Position numbers and translations under genes: made by a program. DNA of 38,767 bases from Sphingomonadales bacterium (GTDB lineage Bacteria > Pseudomonadota > Alphaproteobacteria > Sphingomonadales > Sphingomonadaceae). The stretch covers positions 1-38,767 of the forward strand of contig JAGWUU010000002.1 in NCBI GenBank assembly GCA_028868335.1, read 5' to 3'. The notes under the pieces are model-generated. The model searched no databases. It saw only the letters and a list, made by a program, of their open reading frames with translations, and was not told the DNA's origin. Below are positions 37,107 to 38,767 of this stretch, one piece after another (the first letter of the stretch is position 1; each line of letters begins with the position of its first letter).

Positions 37107-37595
37107 TTAACGGGCTTTGCGCGGCGTCTTGCCGACCTGTTCGGCCAGCGCGACGACGTCGGGCAGTTCGGAAAGCAGGCGATCGATCGCGTCGGTCACC
37201 AGTTGCTGGGCGCTACGGCCCTTGACCGTGCAGGCCAGGCGCAGCTTGAGATGGCGTTCGGCATCGACCCGCAGCGTGAAGGCTGCGCGCCGACCGTCGG
37301 CCAGAGCGGAGCGCCGCTCGTCCGCAACCCTGCGCGCGATGGAACGCTGTTGACGCACCACCGCCGGCTCGTGTCCGTTCAATGCACCGGAATCGGGGTT
37401 GAGACTGATGACCTCGGCGCTGTCGCCATGTTCGTCCTCGTCATGGCCCATGTCGTTCCAGCCAAGGTCCTCGATCTGGCGGGCCAGCGCATCATGCTGC
37501 AAAGGGCCGAGTTGCGGCCGCATCGCGGGCCGCGCCCCGCCCTTGCGGGCAAGCAGGTTCGGGCTCAGCGAAGCAAAGGGTTTCGATTCGGCCAT
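37107..37595 (-). CDS. ParA-adjacent protein with C-terminal ribbon-helix-helix-like segment
   Basis: 162 aa; AAFTLRVDAERHLKLRLACTVKGRSAQQLVTDAIDRLLSEL resembles an RHH beta-helix-helix. Start MAESKPFASLSPNLLARKGG. Confidence 0.7.
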   Translation of the reverse strand: MAESKPFASLSPNLLARKGGARPAMRPQLGPLQHDALARQIEDLGWNDMGHDEDEHGDSAEVISLNPDSGALNGHEPAVVRQQRSIARRVADERRSALADGRRAAFTLRVDAERHLKLRLACTVKGRSAQQLVTDAIDRLLSELPDVVALAEQVGKTPRKAR

Positions 37596-37612
37596 GGCCC
37601 CCACGACTCCGC

Positions 37613-38332
37613 TTAGGAACCGGCGACCCGGCGACCGAAGCCACCAGCCGGACGATGCACACCCTGGATCGAGGAAACGCTCGTCGGCGCGGCGAATACT
37701 GTGCGGCGGAAATTCTTTTCCAGCCGATCCGAGATATAGGTCCACAGCGCAGTGACTTCCTGCGCCGAACGGCCATTGGGATCGACTTCCATCACCGTCC
37801 GCCCATCGATCATCGAAGCGGCAAAATCGGTACGGTGATGCAGCGTGATCGGAGCGACCGTGCCGTGCTGCGAAAGTGCCACGGCGGCCTCAGAAGTGAT
37901 CTTGGCCTTCGGCGTCGCCGCGTTGACCACGAAGATAAGCGGCTTGGCGGCGCGTTCGCACAGATCGACGGTTGCGCCGACGGCGCGCAGGTCGTGCGGG
38001 CTGGGACGGGTCGGAACGACGATCAGCTCCGCCACCGAAATGACGCTCTGGATCGCCATGGTGATCGCGGGCGGGGTGTCGATCACCGCCAACTTGAAGC
38101 CCTGCTGACGCAGAACCGCCAGATCGGCGGCAAGCCGCGCAACGGTAGTCTGCGCGAAAGCGGGGAATTCATCCTCGCGTTCGTTCCACCAGTCAGCCAG
38201 CGAACCTTGCGGGTCGATGTCGATGAGGACGACCGGACCCGCGCCAGCTCGCTGTGCTTGCACGGCGAGGTGCCCTGACAAGGTTGTCTTGCCGGATCCC
38301 CCCTTCTGCGATGCCAATGCCAGTACGCGCAA
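37613..38332 (-). CDS. ParA-family ATPase
   Basis: MRVLALASQKGGSGKTTLSGHLAVQAQ (deviant Walker A), VLIDIDPQGSLADWW, LAVIDTPPA. Confidence 0.93.
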   Translation of the reverse strand: MRVLALASQKGGSGKTTLSGHLAVQAQRAGAGPVVLIDIDPQGSLADWWNEREDEFPAFAQTTVARLAADLAVLRQQGFKLAVIDTPPAITMAIQSVISVAELIVVPTRPSPHDLRAVGATVDLCERAAKPLIFVVNAATPKAKITSEAAVALSQHGTVAPITLHHRTDFAASMIDGRTVMEVDPNGRSAQEVTALWTYISDRLEKNFRRTVFAAPTSVSSIQGVHRPAGGFGRRVAGS

Positions 38333-38584
38333 AGCAAATCCCCCTCGAAAAATGCAGTAAACCCAATTGGAGTTGCACCGGGGGATCGCAGAACGTTCCT
38401 AATTTTGGGTTAACGGCCGATCGGACAGATTGACGTAAATCCCCTCCCGGCACGCAGATTTTCTTTGCTAACGCCATCTTCACCATGCAAGTTTACCTGC
38501 ATTGTCCGCTGGACGGAGCCACGGTTCCGGCCCCGGGCAGGAGGGGGTCGTTAACAGCCAGCGCCGATGCAGGATTTTTTGCCG

Positions 38585-38767
38585 ATGGGTCGCTTTTTGC
38601 AAATTTCGTCTGCCAGTCTGGTTGCGGCACTGATTCTCGCCGCACCGGCGCGGGCGGATACCAAGGCCGGTGTCGACGCGTGGACCAGGGGGGACTTTCC
38701 TGCCGCCGTCCGCGCCTGGCAGGCCGAAGCGGGCAAGGGCGATGCTGACGCCCTCTATAACCTTGGC
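38585..38767 (+). CDS. Secreted Sel1/TPR-repeat protein, partial (runs off window)
   Basis: MGRFLQISSASLVAALILAAPARADTKAGVDAWTRGDFPAAVRAWQAEAGKGDADALYNLG. Not in the supplied ORF list because it is open-ended; alternative ATG at 38567. Confidence 0.75.
   Translation, partial: MGRFLQISSASLVAALILAAPARADTKAGVDAWTRGDFPAAVRAWQAEAGKGDADALYNLG

Noticed and set aside
35831-37225. 464-aa plus ORF opposite the TPR-SPOR gene
   Set aside because: Gly/Arg-rich translation, antisense to a protein with clear TPR and SPOR regions.

Overview
The window looks like high-GC chromosomal DNA from an alphaproteobacterium, most likely a sphingomonad. This taxon is inferred from ChpT, Oar-like and TorF-like outer-membrane proteins and the overall gene content. 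Most of it is ordinary core genome. Recognisable core genes are nhaA, ugd, rnpB, an amiD/ampD-type amidase, chpT, an RluD-family synthase, rpoH, mtgA, clpX, clpP, tig, tRNA-Leu(UAG), sppA and pyrB with a pyrC-like gene. I saw no CRISPR array, prophage or insertion sequence. The less ordinary parts are: (1) a divergent cluster of a benzaldehyde-lyase-like ThDP enzyme, TetR regulator, SDR and zinc MDR around an 18-bp perfect palindrome, suggesting acyloin/1,2-diol metabolism; (2) a short NfrB-like glycosyltransferase overlapping a beta-barrel-like partner; (3) a dihydroorotase homologue lacking its metal-binding signatures, behind pyrB; (4) a ParA / RHH-like / TPR-SPOR operon; (5) secreted and outer-membrane genes of unknown function between tig and clpP; (6) divergent JAMM and RluD-family genes whose candidate start codons share CATG palindromes; (7) an FNR/FixK-type box upstream of a small DUF2892-like membrane protein. 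All family calls come from reading the sequence and recalled motifs; no database search was run.
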